Under the pieces are notes generated by a model. It was not told the DNA's origin, made no database searches, and worked only from the letters and a program-made list of their open reading frames with translations. Position numbers and translations under genes: made by a program. Positions 17,893 to 26,402 of a stretch of 64,000 bases of DNA are shown here, in pieces; within the stretch, counting starts at the first letter, position 1; each line of letters begins with the position of its first letter. The DNA comes from Aminobacter carboxidus. Lineage in GTDB: Bacteria > Pseudomonadota > Alphaproteobacteria > Rhizobiales > Rhizobiaceae. The stretch lies in contig NZ_JACZEP010000009.1 of NCBI RefSeq assembly GCF_014863355.1, positions 93,230 through 157,229 of the forward strand, written 5' to 3'.

Positions 17893-19281
17893 ATGACCGA
17901 GACGGTCAAACTCAAATCCCCCGTCGATGGCTCGATCTTTGTCGAGCGGCCCGTAGCTTCCGACCAGGCGGTCAATGCCGCGGTCGAACGCGCGCGCACC
18001 GCGCAGGCCGACTGGGCCAGGGTGCCGGTCGCTGATCGCGCCAATTACATGCTCAAGATGCTCGAGGCACTTGTTGCCATGAGCGACGAGATCGTGCCCG
18101 AACTGGCCTGGCAGATGGGCCGGCCGACCCGCTATGGCGGTGAGTTCGGCGGCGTCAAGGAACGTACCAACTACATGGTCGAGATCGCCGAACGCGCTTT
18201 GGCGCCGGTGCTCGCCTCCAATCCCAAGGACGGCTTCCTTCGCTACGTGAAGAAGGACCCGCTCGGCGTGGTGATGGTCATCGCGCCGTGGAACTATCCC
18301 TACCTCACCGCCGTCAACACCATCGTGCCCGCACTGATCGCCGGCTCGACCGTCATCCTCAAGCATGCCGCGCAGACGCTGCTCGTCGGCGAGCGCTTCG
18401 CCAAGGCCTTCGAGGCCGCCGGCCTGCCGAAATACGTCTTCCAGAACCTGGTGCTCAACCACGCCCAGACCGAGAAGCTGCTCGCCTCGGGCAAGATCGA
18501 CCACGTCAACTTCACCGGCTCGGTCGCTGGCGGCCGCGCCATCGAAAAGGCTGCGGCCGGCACCTTCATGACGCTCGGCCTCGAGCTTGGCGGCAAGGAC
18601 CCGGCTTATGTGCTGCCCGACGCCATGCTCGACCATGCGGTTGCCAATCTCGTCGAGGGCGCGTTCTTCAATTCGGGTCAGTGCTGCTGCGGCATCGAGC
18701 GCGTCTATGTCCATGAGAAGATCTACGACGAGTTCGTCGAGGGCTTCATCGCCGAGACCAAAAGCTACGTGCTCGGCAATCCGCTCGAGCAGGCAACGAC
18801 GATGGGGCCGATGGCGCAGGCGCGCTTCGCCGACTTCATCCGCGAGCAGAAGGCCGAGGCCCTGCGCAAGGGTGCGGTCGCCCACATGAACACCAAAGAC
18901 GACCAGGACAAGGCGGGTTCGCCCTACCTGCCGGCCGAGGTGCTGACCAATGTCGACCACCAGATGTCGGTCATGCGCGACGAAAGTTTTGGCCCCATCG
19001 TCGGCATCATGAAGGTGCGCAACGACGACGAGGCGATCGCACTGATGAACGACAGCCCCTACGGCCTGACCGCCTCGATCTGGACAGCCGACACCGAGCA
19101 CGCCATTTCAGTCGGCGACCGCGTCGAGACAGGCACCGTGTTCATGAACCGCTGCGACTATCTCGATCCCGCACTGGTGTGGACCGGCGTCAAGGACACC
19201 GGCAAGGGCGCTGCGCTCTCGCAGATCGGCTACGACAACCTGACCCGGCCGAAGTCTTATCACCTGCGCGAGAAGATCTAG
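17893..19281 (+). CDS. NAD(P)-dependent aldehyde dehydrogenase
   Basis: 462 residues. ALDH landmarks are VIAPWNYP (129-136), the general-base Glu in LELGGKDP (230-237, E231) and the catalytic cysteine within NSGQCCCGIER (260-270). Three adjacent cysteines occupy the active-site position, a pattern seen in the subgroup labelled aldehyde/succinate-semialdehyde-like. It converts an aldehyde to its carboxylate in the cytoplasm. Next to the ligase and the iron alcohol dehydrogenase, its substrate may be the gamma-glutamyl aldehyde formed from an amino alcohol. It follows the ligase gene by 74 bp, with a G/C-rich inverted repeat in the gap. Confidence 0.93.
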   Translation: MTETVKLKSPVDGSIFVERPVASDQAVNAAVERARTAQADWARVPVADRANYMLKMLEALVAMSDEIVPELAWQMGRPTRYGGEFGGVKERTNYMVEIAERALAPVLASNPKDGFLRYVKKDPLGVVMVIAPWNYPYLTAVNTIVPALIAGSTVILKHAAQTLLVGERFAKAFEAAGLPKYVFQNLVLNHAQTEKLLASGKIDHVNFTGSVAGGRAIEKAAAGTFMTLGLELGGKDPAYVLPDAMLDHAVANLVEGAFFNSGQCCCGIERVYVHEKIYDEFVEGFIAETKSYVLGNPLEQATTMGPMAQARFADFIREQKAEALRKGAVAHMNTKDDQDKAGSPYLPAEVLTNVDHQMSVMRDESFGPIVGIMKVRNDDEAIALMNDSPYGLTASIWTADTEHAISVGDRVETGTVFMNRCDYLDPALVWTGVKDTGKGAALSQIGYDNLTRPKSYHLREKI

Positions 19282-19301
19282 GTCGTCGATTAATGAACTA
19301 C

Positions 19302-19432
19302 CCCTCTCCGCCTCGCTGCGCTCGGCACCTCTCCCCAAAGGGGCGAGGAAATTCTGCTGCGTCGCCGGCGCTTTTCAAGCTTGGGTTCCTCGCCCCTTTG
19401 GGGAGAGGTGGCCCGCAGGGCCGGAGAGGGGA
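19302..19432. repeat. Composite palindromic repeat with perfect 25-bp arms
   Basis: The arms at 19326-19350 and 19386-19410 are exact reverse complements over 25 bp (core CACCTCTCCCCAAAGGGGCG). Outer CCTCTCCG / CGGAGAGG pairs extend the structure, with a 35-nt centre. This matches the CTCTCCCC / GGGGAGAG intergenic element frequent in Mesorhizobium-like genomes; related hairpins lie at about 27604, 29787 and 32425. It separates the aldehyde and alcohol dehydrogenase genes without an obvious U-tract. Confidence 0.8.
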
Positions 19433-19462
19433 TCTTTGCAAACGTGGAAAGCCAGCAAACCC

Positions 19463-20635
19463 ATGACAAAACTCATCTCCAAGTGGAACTACCCGACGAC
19501 AGTTCGTTTCGGCGCCGGCCGCATCTCCGAGCTGCCCGATGCGCTTGCCGCCACCGGCATCAAGAAGCCGCTGTTTGTTACCGACCCGGGCCTTGCCAAG
19601 CTGCCGGTCGTCGCCTCGACGCTGAAGATCCTCGACGACGCCAAGGTGCCTTACGGCGTCTTCTCCGACGTCAAGCCGAACCCGGTCGAATCGAACCTCA
19701 CGGCCGGCATCGCCGTATTCAAGAAGGGCAAGCATGACGGTGTCATCGCCTTCGGCGGCGGCTCGGCGCTCGACCTTGGCAAGCTGATCGCCTTCCAGGC
19801 CGGCCAGACCTTGCCGGTGTGGGATTTCGAGGATGTTGGCGACTGGTGGACCCGTGCCAATTCCGACGCCATCGCTCCAATCATCGCCGTGCCGACCACC
19901 GCCGGCACCGGCTCCGAAGTCGGCCGTGCCGGTGTCATCACCAATGAAGAGACCCACACCAAGAAGGTCATCTTCCATCCCAAGCTTCTGCCGGCGATCG
20001 TCATCGCCGATCCGGAGCTTTCGGTCGGCATGCCGTCCTTCATCACTGCCGGCACCGGCATGGACGCATTCGCCCATTGCCTCGAAGCCTATTGCGCGCC
20101 GGGCTACCATCCGATGGCTGACGGCATCGCCGTCGAGGGCATCCGCCTGGTGTTCGAAAACCTGCCCAAGGCCTATGCCAACGGCAAGGACCTGACGGCG
20201 CGCGCCCACATGATGAGTGCTGCCGCCATGGGTGCTGCTGCCTTCCAGAAGGGCCTCGGCGCGATCCACTCGCTGTCGCATCCGATCGGCGCGCTCTACG
20301 ACACCCATCACGGCATGACCAACGCCGTGTTCATGCCCTACGTGCTTGCCTTCAACCGCGACGCTATCGAGGAGCGCATCGTCCGCCTGGCCGCCTATTG
20401 TGGCATCAAGGGCGGCTTCGACGGTTTTGCCAAGGCGGTCATCAAGCTGCGCAAGGAGCTCAAGGTGCCGCATGCGCTGCCCGGCCTGATCAAGGGCCTC
20501 GACATGGACAAGAAGCGCAAGTCGCTGATCGCCGACATGGCGGTCGTCGATCCGACCGCTGGCGGCAACCCGATCAAGCTCACCAAGAAGGCTGCACTCG
20601 GCTTGCTTGAAAACGCCATCGAAGGGACGGTTTGA
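19463..20635 (+). CDS. Iron-containing alcohol dehydrogenase
   Basis: 390 residues, type III (FucO-like) fold. The NAD-binding GGGSALDLGK lies at 98-107 and PTTAGTGSE at 144-152. Iron ligands by spacing are D201, H205, H269 and H283 (GMDAFAHCLEAY; GAIHSLSHPIGALYDTHHGMTNA). It interconverts a primary alcohol and an aldehyde in the cytoplasm. With the neighbouring aldehyde dehydrogenase it can carry an alcohol to an acid, and with the GS-like ligase upstream it fits oxidation of a gamma-glutamylated amino alcohol. The start is the ATG at 19463; the upstream frame beginning at 19436 lies in the repeat region. It is last in the operon. Confidence 0.94.
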   Translation: MTKLISKWNYPTTVRFGAGRISELPDALAATGIKKPLFVTDPGLAKLPVVASTLKILDDAKVPYGVFSDVKPNPVESNLTAGIAVFKKGKHDGVIAFGGGSALDLGKLIAFQAGQTLPVWDFEDVGDWWTRANSDAIAPIIAVPTTAGTGSEVGRAGVITNEETHTKKVIFHPKLLPAIVIADPELSVGMPSFITAGTGMDAFAHCLEAYCAPGYHPMADGIAVEGIRLVFENLPKAYANGKDLTARAHMMSAAAMGAAAFQKGLGAIHSLSHPIGALYDTHHGMTNAVFMPYVLAFNRDAIEERIVRLAAYCGIKGGFDGFAKAVIKLRKELKVPHALPGLIKGLDMDKKRKSLIADMAVVDPTAGGNPIKLTKKAALGLLENAIEGTV

Positions 20636-20655
20636 GACCAGTGCCAAGAGGAAAA

Positions 20656-20674
20656 GCCGACTTGTATAGTCGGC
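20656..20674 (+). terminator. Short hairpin after the alcohol dehydrogenase gene
   Basis: GCCGACT-TGTAT-AGTCGGC is a perfect 7-bp stem flanked by AAAA on both sides, 20 bp after the stop. It has no U-tract on the plus strand, so it is a weak terminator candidate. Confidence 0.45.
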
Positions 20675-20788
20675 AAAACAAAGGGGAGGGGCTTGGGAGG
20701 CATCCGGAATTTAATTAGCCGGTAAACAACGGCGACGATTGCGACAACCGATTAAAAGTAGTTAACTTTTTTCCACTGCGGGCGCTGG

Positions 20789-20816
20789 CTTCATGGAACT
20801 TTCATGTGACTGTCAC
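20789..20816 (+). promoter_or_regulatory. Putative Pho box (three 11-bp-spaced repeats)
   Basis: CTTCATGGAA, CTTTCATGTGA and CTGTCACAT follow one another at exact 11-bp spacing. The last two units (CTTTCAT-GTGA-CTGTCAC, 20799-20816) match the PhoB consensus CTGTCAT-N4-CTGTCAT/C with one mismatch. The site lies 59 bp before the ATG of the ABC binding-protein gene at 20875, suggesting phosphate-starvation control. The rest of the 239-bp gap holds only a weak hairpin at 20656. Confidence 0.65.
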
Positions 20817-20874
20817 ATGAAGCCATTACCGCATCGCAGGCGTCTCATGGCGTCAGTTCAACGGAGAGAACAAC

Positions 20875-21981
20875 ATGTTCAAGTTTGCAGGGAAAGTGCT
20901 TTCCCTAAGCGCGGCGTCGCTGATGGTGACGACGGCTTTTGTGTCGGCCCAGGATATGGCCGCACTCGAAGCCGCCGCGAAGGCGGAGGGCCAGCTGACC
21001 ACGATCGCGCTGCCGCATGACTGGTGCGGCTATGGCGCCGTCATCGAAGGTTTCAAGAAGAAGTACCCCGAGATCACTGTCAACGAGCTGAACCCCGATG
21101 CGGGCTCCAGCGACGAGATCGAAGCGATCAAGGCGAACAAGGACAACAAGGGCCCACAGGCGCCTGACGTCATCGACGTTGGTCTCTCCTATGGTCCGCA
21201 GGCCAAGGCCGACGGCCTGATCCAGCCCTACAAGGTCGCGACCTGGGACTCGATCCCCGACACCGCCAAGGATGCTGACGGCTTCTGGTACGGCGACTAT
21301 TACGGCGTGCTGTCCTTCGAAGTGAACAAGGACCTCGTCAAGAACGTGCCGGCCGACTGGGCCGACCTGCTCAAGGACGAATACAAGAACTCGGTTGCGC
21401 TCGCCGGCGATCCGCGCGCGTCCAACCAGGCGATCCAGGGCGTATATGCCGCCGGTCTCGGCTCGGGTGCCACCGACGCTGCTTCGGCTGCCGAAAAGGG
21501 CCTCGCCTTCTTCAAGGAACTGAACGCCAAGGGCAACTTCGTGCCGGTCATCGGCAAGTCGGCCACCCTTGCCCAAGGCCAGACCCCGATCCTGATCACC
21601 TGGGACTACAACGCCCTTGCGGGTCGCGACACGCTGAACGGCAACCCGCCGGTCGACGTCGTCGTCCCCGCCACGGGCGTCGTTGCGGGCGTCTATGTCC
21701 AGGCGATCAGCGCTTACGCACCGCATCCGAACGCTGCCAAGCTGTGGATGGAGTATCTCTATTCCGACGAAGGTCAGCTCGGCTGGCTGAAGGGCTACTG
21801 CCACCCGATCCGCTTCAACGATCTCGCCAAGAACGGCAAGATCCCGCAGGACATGCTCGACAAGCTGCCGCCGGCCGCCGCCTATGAAAAGGCCGTGTTC
21901 CCGACGCTTGACGATCAGGCCAAGGGCAAGGAAGCGATCACCAAGCAGTGGGATGCCGTTGTCGGCGCCAACGTTCAGTAA
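20875..21981 (+). CDS. ABC transporter periplasmic solute-binding protein (PotD/AfuA-like family 1)
   Basis: 368 residues with a Sec signal peptide (KFAGKVLSLSAASLMVTTAFVSAQ, cleavage at about 25). The mature protein has the type II binding-fold pattern of the spermidine/iron/2-aminoethylphosphonate group: WYGDYYGVLSFEVNKDLVKNVPADWADLL, ASNQAIQGVYAAGLGSG, GQTPILITWDYNALAGRD and the closing AKLWMEYLYSDEGQLGWLKGYCHPIR. It is first of a four-gene operon (two permeases and an ATPase). The Pho-box-like sequence upstream points to a phosphorus compound such as a phosphonate or phosphoester. That is inference; the binding-site residues alone do not decide the ligand. Confidence 0.9.
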   Translation: MFKFAGKVLSLSAASLMVTTAFVSAQDMAALEAAAKAEGQLTTIALPHDWCGYGAVIEGFKKKYPEITVNELNPDAGSSDEIEAIKANKDNKGPQAPDVIDVGLSYGPQAKADGLIQPYKVATWDSIPDTAKDADGFWYGDYYGVLSFEVNKDLVKNVPADWADLLKDEYKNSVALAGDPRASNQAIQGVYAAGLGSGATDAASAAEKGLAFFKELNAKGNFVPVIGKSATLAQGQTPILITWDYNALAGRDTLNGNPPVDVVVPATGVVAGVYVQAISAYAPHPNAAKLWMEYLYSDEGQLGWLKGYCHPIRFNDLAKNGKIPQDMLDKLPPAAAYEKAVFPTLDDQAKGKEAITKQWDAVVGANVQ

Positions 21982-22044
21982 CTGAGCATGATCATCGCGG
22001 GCGGCTTCGCGGCCGCCCGCATCTTCTCTCAAGACGGCGCCCCG

Positions 22045-22959
22045 ATGACCCAAGCCAGCATATCCGACACGGCCATCGCTACACACTCCGCTCCGCCGGA
22101 CGCGCGCAGCGGTTTCCGCTTGCCAACCCATTGGCTCGGCGTCGCGCCCTTCTTCATCTTCGCCATGATGTTCTTGATCTTGCCGACGCTCTATCTCGTC
22201 ATCGGCGCGTTCCAGAACGACCAGGGCCAGTACACGCTCGACAACATCCGCCAGCTCTTCATCGACAAGTCGATCCGCGACGCCTACTGGGTGTCGATCA
22301 AGATCAGCTTCTGGTCGGCCACCGTCGGCGCCTTCATCGGCCTCGCCATGGCGATCGCCATCGTGCGCGGCGGCCTGCCGGCCTGGGTGAGGTCGTCGAC
22401 GATGACGTTTTCGGGCGTCGCCTCCAATTTCGCCGGCGTGCCGCTGGCCTTTGCCTTCCTCGCCACGCTCGGCCGTCTGGGCCTGGTGACCGTTCTGCTG
22501 CGTGGCATCGGCATCGACATCTACGCGATGGGCTTCAACGTGCTGACGTCGTGGGGCCTGATCATCGTCTACCTGTTCTTCCAGATCCCGCTGATGATCG
22601 TCATCATCACGCCGGCGATCGACGGGCTCAAGCGCGAGTGGGGCGAGGCGGCAGCCACGCTTGGCGCCACCACCTGGCAGTACTGGCGCATGGTGGTCAT
22701 CCCGGTGCTGTGGCCAAGCTTCCTCGGCACGGTGATCCTGCTGTTTGCCAATTCCTTCGGCGCCATCGCTACGGCCTATGCCTTCACCGGATCGTCGCTC
22801 AACATCGTGCCGATCAAGCTTTATGCCCAGATCCGTGGCGATGTGCTGCACAATCCGCATCTCGGCTATGCGTTGGCCTTCGGTATGATCGTCGTCACCG
22901 GCCTCGCCAACATCTTCTATATCTGGTTCCGCACCCGCAGCGAGAGGTGGCTGAAATGA
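22045..22959 (+). CDS. ABC transporter permease (first)
   Basis: 304 residues from the ATG at 22045 (MTQASISDTAIA); an upstream ATG at 21988 would add 19 residues right after the previous stop and is less likely. Six membrane helices are visible, starting with LGVAPFFIFAMMFLILPTLYLVIGAF. The cytoplasmic EAA loop that docks on the ATPase is GEAAATLGATTWQYWRMVVIPVLWPSFLG (about 210-238). It is of the PotB/CysT type and imports the ligand delivered by the binding protein at 20875. Its stop overlaps the next permease by 4 bp. Confidence 0.93.
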   Translation: MTQASISDTAIATHSAPPDARSGFRLPTHWLGVAPFFIFAMMFLILPTLYLVIGAFQNDQGQYTLDNIRQLFIDKSIRDAYWVSIKISFWSATVGAFIGLAMAIAIVRGGLPAWVRSSTMTFSGVASNFAGVPLAFAFLATLGRLGLVTVLLRGIGIDIYAMGFNVLTSWGLIIVYLFFQIPLMIVIITPAIDGLKREWGEAAATLGATTWQYWRMVVIPVLWPSFLGTVILLFANSFGAIATAYAFTGSSLNIVPIKLYAQIRGDVLHNPHLGYALAFGMIVVTGLANIFYIWFRTRSERWLK

Positions 22960-23747
22960 AGACCAGTCGCTTCTGGGCCTGGCTCGTCTTTATCGTCGGC
23001 GCCGCCTATTTCTTCATCCCGCTGATCGCCACCTTCGAATTCTCGCTGCGCATGCGGCGCGGCGAATACTCCTTCGACGCTTACCGCGTCGTGCTCGGCG
23101 ATGCACGTTTCCAGGAGACCTTCGCCTATTCGGTGACGGTCGCTGTCTTCACCATCCTGCTCGGCGTGTTTCTCGTCGTGCCGACCGCCTACTGGATCAG
23201 GCTGCGCATGCCGCAGCTGAGGCCAATCGTCGAGTTCATCACGCTTTTGCCGCTGGTCATTCCGGCGATCGTCATCGTTTTCGGCTACATCAGGATGTAT
23301 GGCTCGAACTCGCCACTGCCCTTCCTCGGCTCGGCGCGCGGTACCGACGCGCTACTGGTCATCGGCTATGCCACGCTGGCGCTGCCCTACATGTACCGCG
23401 CCGTCGACACCGGCCTGCGCACCATCGACGTGCGCACGCTGACCGAGGCGGCACAGATTCTCGGCGCCGGCTGGACCACGATCATCGCCCGCGTCATCCT
23501 GCCCAATGTGCTGATTGCCGTGCTGTCGGGTGCCTTCCTGACCTTCGCCATCGTCATTGGCGAGTTCACGCTGGCGAGCCTGCTCAACCGTCCGGCCTTC
23601 GGTCCTTACCTGCAGAACATCGGCGCCAATCGCGCCTATGAGCCGGCAGCACTTGCGGTCATCGCCTTCGCCATCACCTGGGGCTGCATGTCGGTGATCC
23701 AGATTCTCGCCCGTTTCGCGCCGAAGTCGGCAAACCGCCCGAACTGA
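22956..23747 (+). CDS. ABC transporter permease (second)
   Basis: 263 residues. The ATG overlaps the preceding stop (ATGA). Six helices are present, with the N-terminal helix RFWAWLVFIVGAAYFFIPLIATF. The EAA loop is LTEAAQILGAGWTTIIARVILPNVLIAVLSG (about 160-190). It is of the PotC type and pairs with the permease just upstream to form the channel. A further long frame overlapping this gene from 21948 belongs to no real protein. The gene is 19 bp from the ATPase gene. Confidence 0.93.
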   Translation: MKTSRFWAWLVFIVGAAYFFIPLIATFEFSLRMRRGEYSFDAYRVVLGDARFQETFAYSVTVAVFTILLGVFLVVPTAYWIRLRMPQLRPIVEFITLLPLVIPAIVIVFGYIRMYGSNSPLPFLGSARGTDALLVIGYATLALPYMYRAVDTGLRTIDVRTLTEAAQILGAGWTTIIARVILPNVLIAVLSGAFLTFAIVIGEFTLASLLNRPAFGPYLQNIGANRAYEPAALAVIAFAITWGCMSVIQILARFAPKSANRPN

Positions 23748-23766
23748 ACAAGAAGAGCACAAGCCA

Positions 23767-24831
23767 ATGGCCGATCCCTTCCTTTCCATCCAGAGCGTCA
23801 AGAAGTCCTTCGGCAACGTCGCCGTGGTCAAGGACTTCAACCTCGACGTCGGTGCCGGCGAGTTCGTCTCCTTCCTCGGGCCGTCGGGCTGCGGCAAGAC
23901 CACCATGCTGCGCATCGTCGCCGGCTTCGAGGAGCCCTCGGCCGGCAAGGTGCTGATCGGCGGCAAGGATGTCACCGGCCTCAAGCCGAACCAGCGCAAC
24001 ATCGGCATGGTGTTCCAGGCCTATGCGCTGTTTCCCAACCTGACCGTCGCCCAAAACATCGGCTTTGGCCTCAAGGTCGCCGGTATGCCCAAGGCGGAGG
24101 CCCAAGCGCGTATCGACGAGATGCTCGCCATCATCAAGCTGCCCGACTTCGGCGACCGCTATCCTTACCAGCTCTCCGGCGGCCAGCAGCAGCGCATAGC
24201 ACTGGCGCGCGCGCTCGCGCCCAAGCCCAAGCTGTTGTTGCTCGACGAGCCGCTGTCGGCGCTCGACGCCAAGGTGCGCATTTCGCTGCGCGAGGAAATC
24301 CGCTCGATCCAGAAGAAGCTCGGCATCACCACCATCTTCGTCACCCACGACCAGGAAGAGGCGCTGTCGATGTCCGACCGCATCGTGGTGATGAACGAAG
24401 GTCGTGCCGACCAGACCGGCACGCCGTTTGAGATTTACAACCGGCCGTCGACCAAGTTCGTCGCCAATTTCGTCGGCACGCTCAACGTGCTCGAAGGCAC
24501 GATCAGCGACGCGGCTTCCGGCACCGTCAAGATCAACGCCGAGGAGATCGGCCTCAAGGGCAAGCTCAACGGCTCGAAGGCAGGCGACACGCTGTCGCTG
24601 GCGCTCCGGCCCGAGGCGATCTCGCTTGGCCGCAAGGCCGGCAACGACTCCAACCTGACCGGCCAGATCGCCGACGTGCATTTCCTGGGCTCGGTCATCC
24701 GCGTCCGCGTCGGCGTCGGCCAGAACGTGGTGTCGCTCGACACCTTCAACAGCCCAAGCAGCCCGCCACCGGTCGTTGGCCAAAAGACCGAAATCAGCTT
24801 CTCCTCCGGCGACGTGCTGGTGCTGCACTAG
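23767..24831 (+). CDS. ABC transporter ATP-binding protein (PotA-like)
   Basis: 354 residues. Walker A GPSGCGKTT (about 38-46), Q-loop VFQAYALFPNLTV, signature LSGGQQQR (about 136-143), Walker B KLLLLDEPLSALD and switch His in FVTHDQEEALSMSDR are all intact. A C-terminal TOBE-type domain (about 245-354) follows. It powers the two permeases at 22045-23747. A strong terminator follows 25 bp downstream, so the operon has four genes. Confidence 0.94.
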   Translation: MADPFLSIQSVKKSFGNVAVVKDFNLDVGAGEFVSFLGPSGCGKTTMLRIVAGFEEPSAGKVLIGGKDVTGLKPNQRNIGMVFQAYALFPNLTVAQNIGFGLKVAGMPKAEAQARIDEMLAIIKLPDFGDRYPYQLSGGQQQRIALARALAPKPKLLLLDEPLSALDAKVRISLREEIRSIQKKLGITTIFVTHDQEEALSMSDRIVVMNEGRADQTGTPFEIYNRPSTKFVANFVGTLNVLEGTISDAASGTVKINAEEIGLKGKLNGSKAGDTLSLALRPEAISLGRKAGNDSNLTGQIADVHFLGSVIRVRVGVGQNVVSLDTFNSPSSPPPVVGQKTEISFSSGDVLVLH

Positions 24832-24855
24832 GGGGCTTTGTATCGAACAAATCCT

Positions 24856-24893
24856 AAGCAAAGCGGGGAAGGCTTTCCCCGCTTTGCTTTTTT
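24856..24893 (+). terminator. Rho-independent terminator of the ABC operon
   Basis: A perfect 15-bp stem AAGCAAAGCGGGGAA / TTCCCCGCTTTGCTT with a GGCT loop is followed by TTTT. It lies 25 bp after the ATPase stop. Confidence 0.92.
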
Positions 24894-24958
24894 GGCAGCC
24901 GCTGCCTTGGGCTTTCGCCGCAGCCGGCAGTTTCGGCGCAGATCGCCATGCGCCTCAT

Positions 24959-25154
24959 TCCTTCGCACCCCCCTCTGGCCTGCCGGCCATCTCCCCCACA
25001 AGGAGGGAGATTAGTCTCGTCGCCGGCGGCGCTCACCCTGGAACATCGCAGGGATTAGCCTAGCGATGTTGGCGATTGGCCGAGAGGTCGATGACGGCGT
25101 GATCTCCCTCCTTGTGGGGGAGATGGCCGGCAGGCCAGAGGGGGGTGCGAAGGA
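24959..25154. repeat. Large palindromic element with perfect 53-bp inverted arms
   Basis: The arms 24959-25011 and 25102-25154 are exact reverse complements over 53 bp (core CCGGCCATCTCCCCCACAAG). They surround a 90-bp centre with no gene. The 442-bp gap between the ATPase and LysR genes holds otherwise only the terminator at 24856. Identical arms suggest recent mobility or gene conversion, as in non-autonomous (MITE- or REP-like) elements. Confidence 0.85.
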
Positions 25155-25273
25155 TCGCTACCTGCGCAATTTGCTACATAGAGTGGCGCACCTTTTGTCC
25201 AGTGCTGCAACAAGCGTGGTTTGGCGAAGGGGAGGGCCTTCCCAAATCCCCCACCGCCCTGTTTAGTCCCGAC

Positions 25274-26185
25274 ATGGCCTTCACGCTTCGCCAGCTCCAG
25301 TTCTTCGTTGCCGTCGCCGAACAGGGCACGATTTCGCGTGCGGCGCAGAACCTGTCGATCTCGCAGTCGTCGGTGACCGAGGCGATTAAGGAACTGGAGG
25401 GCGATCTTGGCGTCGAGCTGTTCGAGCGCCATCCGCGCGGCCTCAACATCACCCACAAGGGCCACCAGTTCCTGCGTCACGCCACCAAGATCCTCGCCGA
25501 TGTGTCAGACGCGCGGCGCACCTTCTTTGGCGGCCAGGCCACCGCCACCGGCCAGCTCAAGCTCGGCGTCACCTCGCTGGTCGCCGGCTACGTGCTCTCC
25601 GATCTTCTGGCGCGTTACCGCCGCGCCCATCCGGCGGTCGAGATCTCGGCGATCGAGGACAATGGCGATTATCTCGAGCACCTTCTGGTCGGCGGCAAGC
25701 TCGACCTCGCCGTCATGGTCACCTCCAATCTGCGTGACCGCATGGCGCTGCAGTCGGAGATCCTCGAGGTCTCGGCCTACAGGCTGTGGCTGCCGCTTGG
25801 CCACCCGCTCGCCTCGGCCGAGATCATCAGTGTCGGCGACATCGCGTCCGAACCGCTGATCATGCTGTCGGTCGACGAGATCGAGGAGAACACCGGCAAG
25901 CTGCTTGCGGCCATCGGCGCCAAGCCGCATGTCGCCTTCCGCACGCGTTCGGTGGAAGCCGTGCGTTCGCTGGTCGCTACCGGGGCAGGGGTGGCGCTGC
26001 TGCCTGACCTTGTCTACCGGCCCTGGTCGCTGGAAGGAGACAGGATCGAGTCGCGCGACGTCTCCGGTTCGCTGCCGGTGGTGCAGGTCGGCATGGTGTG
26101 GCGCCGCGGCTCGTCGCTGTTGGCGGCGGCGCGCGATTTCATCGGCATCGCCCAGGCGCAGCGGACCGTCCGCCAGAAGCTTTGA
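25274..26185 (+). CDS. LysR-family transcriptional regulator
   Basis: 303 residues from the ATG at 25274. The frame continues upstream into the palindromic repeat, but MAFTLRQLQFFVAVAEQGTISRAAQNLSISQSSVTEAIKELE is the canonical LysR start. The winged HTH (residues 1-60) is followed by a two-lobed ligand domain (LKLGVTSLVAGYVLSDLLARY; AVRSLVATGAGVALLPDLVYR). It reads in the same direction as, and 217 bp before, the polyamine-type transporter operon at 26403, so it is a likely activator of that operon. The inducer is unknown. Confidence 0.92.
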   Translation: MAFTLRQLQFFVAVAEQGTISRAAQNLSISQSSVTEAIKELEGDLGVELFERHPRGLNITHKGHQFLRHATKILADVSDARRTFFGGQATATGQLKLGVTSLVAGYVLSDLLARYRRAHPAVEISAIEDNGDYLEHLLVGGKLDLAVMVTSNLRDRMALQSEILEVSAYRLWLPLGHPLASAEIISVGDIASEPLIMLSVDEIEENTGKLLAAIGAKPHVAFRTRSVEAVRSLVATGAGVALLPDLVYRPWSLEGDRIESRDVSGSLPVVQVGMVWRRGSSLLAAARDFIGIAQAQRTVRQKL

Positions 26186-26235
26186 CGCGGCCGCCCTGAA
26201 AATCGGTGTCGGAAAGCACAATGCTTCAAGATGCC

Positions 26236-26297
26236 AGAGCGTCCTTTGCGCGTCCGAACCGACGCGCGGCGCTCTCGGTATCGGAAAAACCGATATC
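26236..26297. repeat. Two hairpins after the LysR gene (AGAGCG...CGCTCT element and GGTATCGG hairpin)
   Basis: 26236-26275 folds with AGAGCG/CGCTCT and inner GCGCGTC/GACGCGC arms, a layout that recurs between genes in Rhizobiales. It is followed at 26277-26297 by GGTATCGG-AAAAA-CCGATATC. Together they may terminate the LysR transcript before the promoter of the next operon. Confidence 0.6.
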
Positions 26298-26402
26298 ACC
26301 CTTCTTTCGAATGAATTTGCGAAACCTGCGCTTTCACAGCACCTTTCGTGTCAGGGCAACACCGCCAATAAGAGAGCGGTTCCTGCACATGGGAGGATCG
26401 AG

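Noticed and set aside
20905..22860. A 651-codon minus-strand frame opposite the ABC binding-protein and permease genes
   Set aside because: It is an antisense shadow; the plus-strand genes have signal peptide, helices and EAA loop, and this frame has only charged low-complexity sequence.
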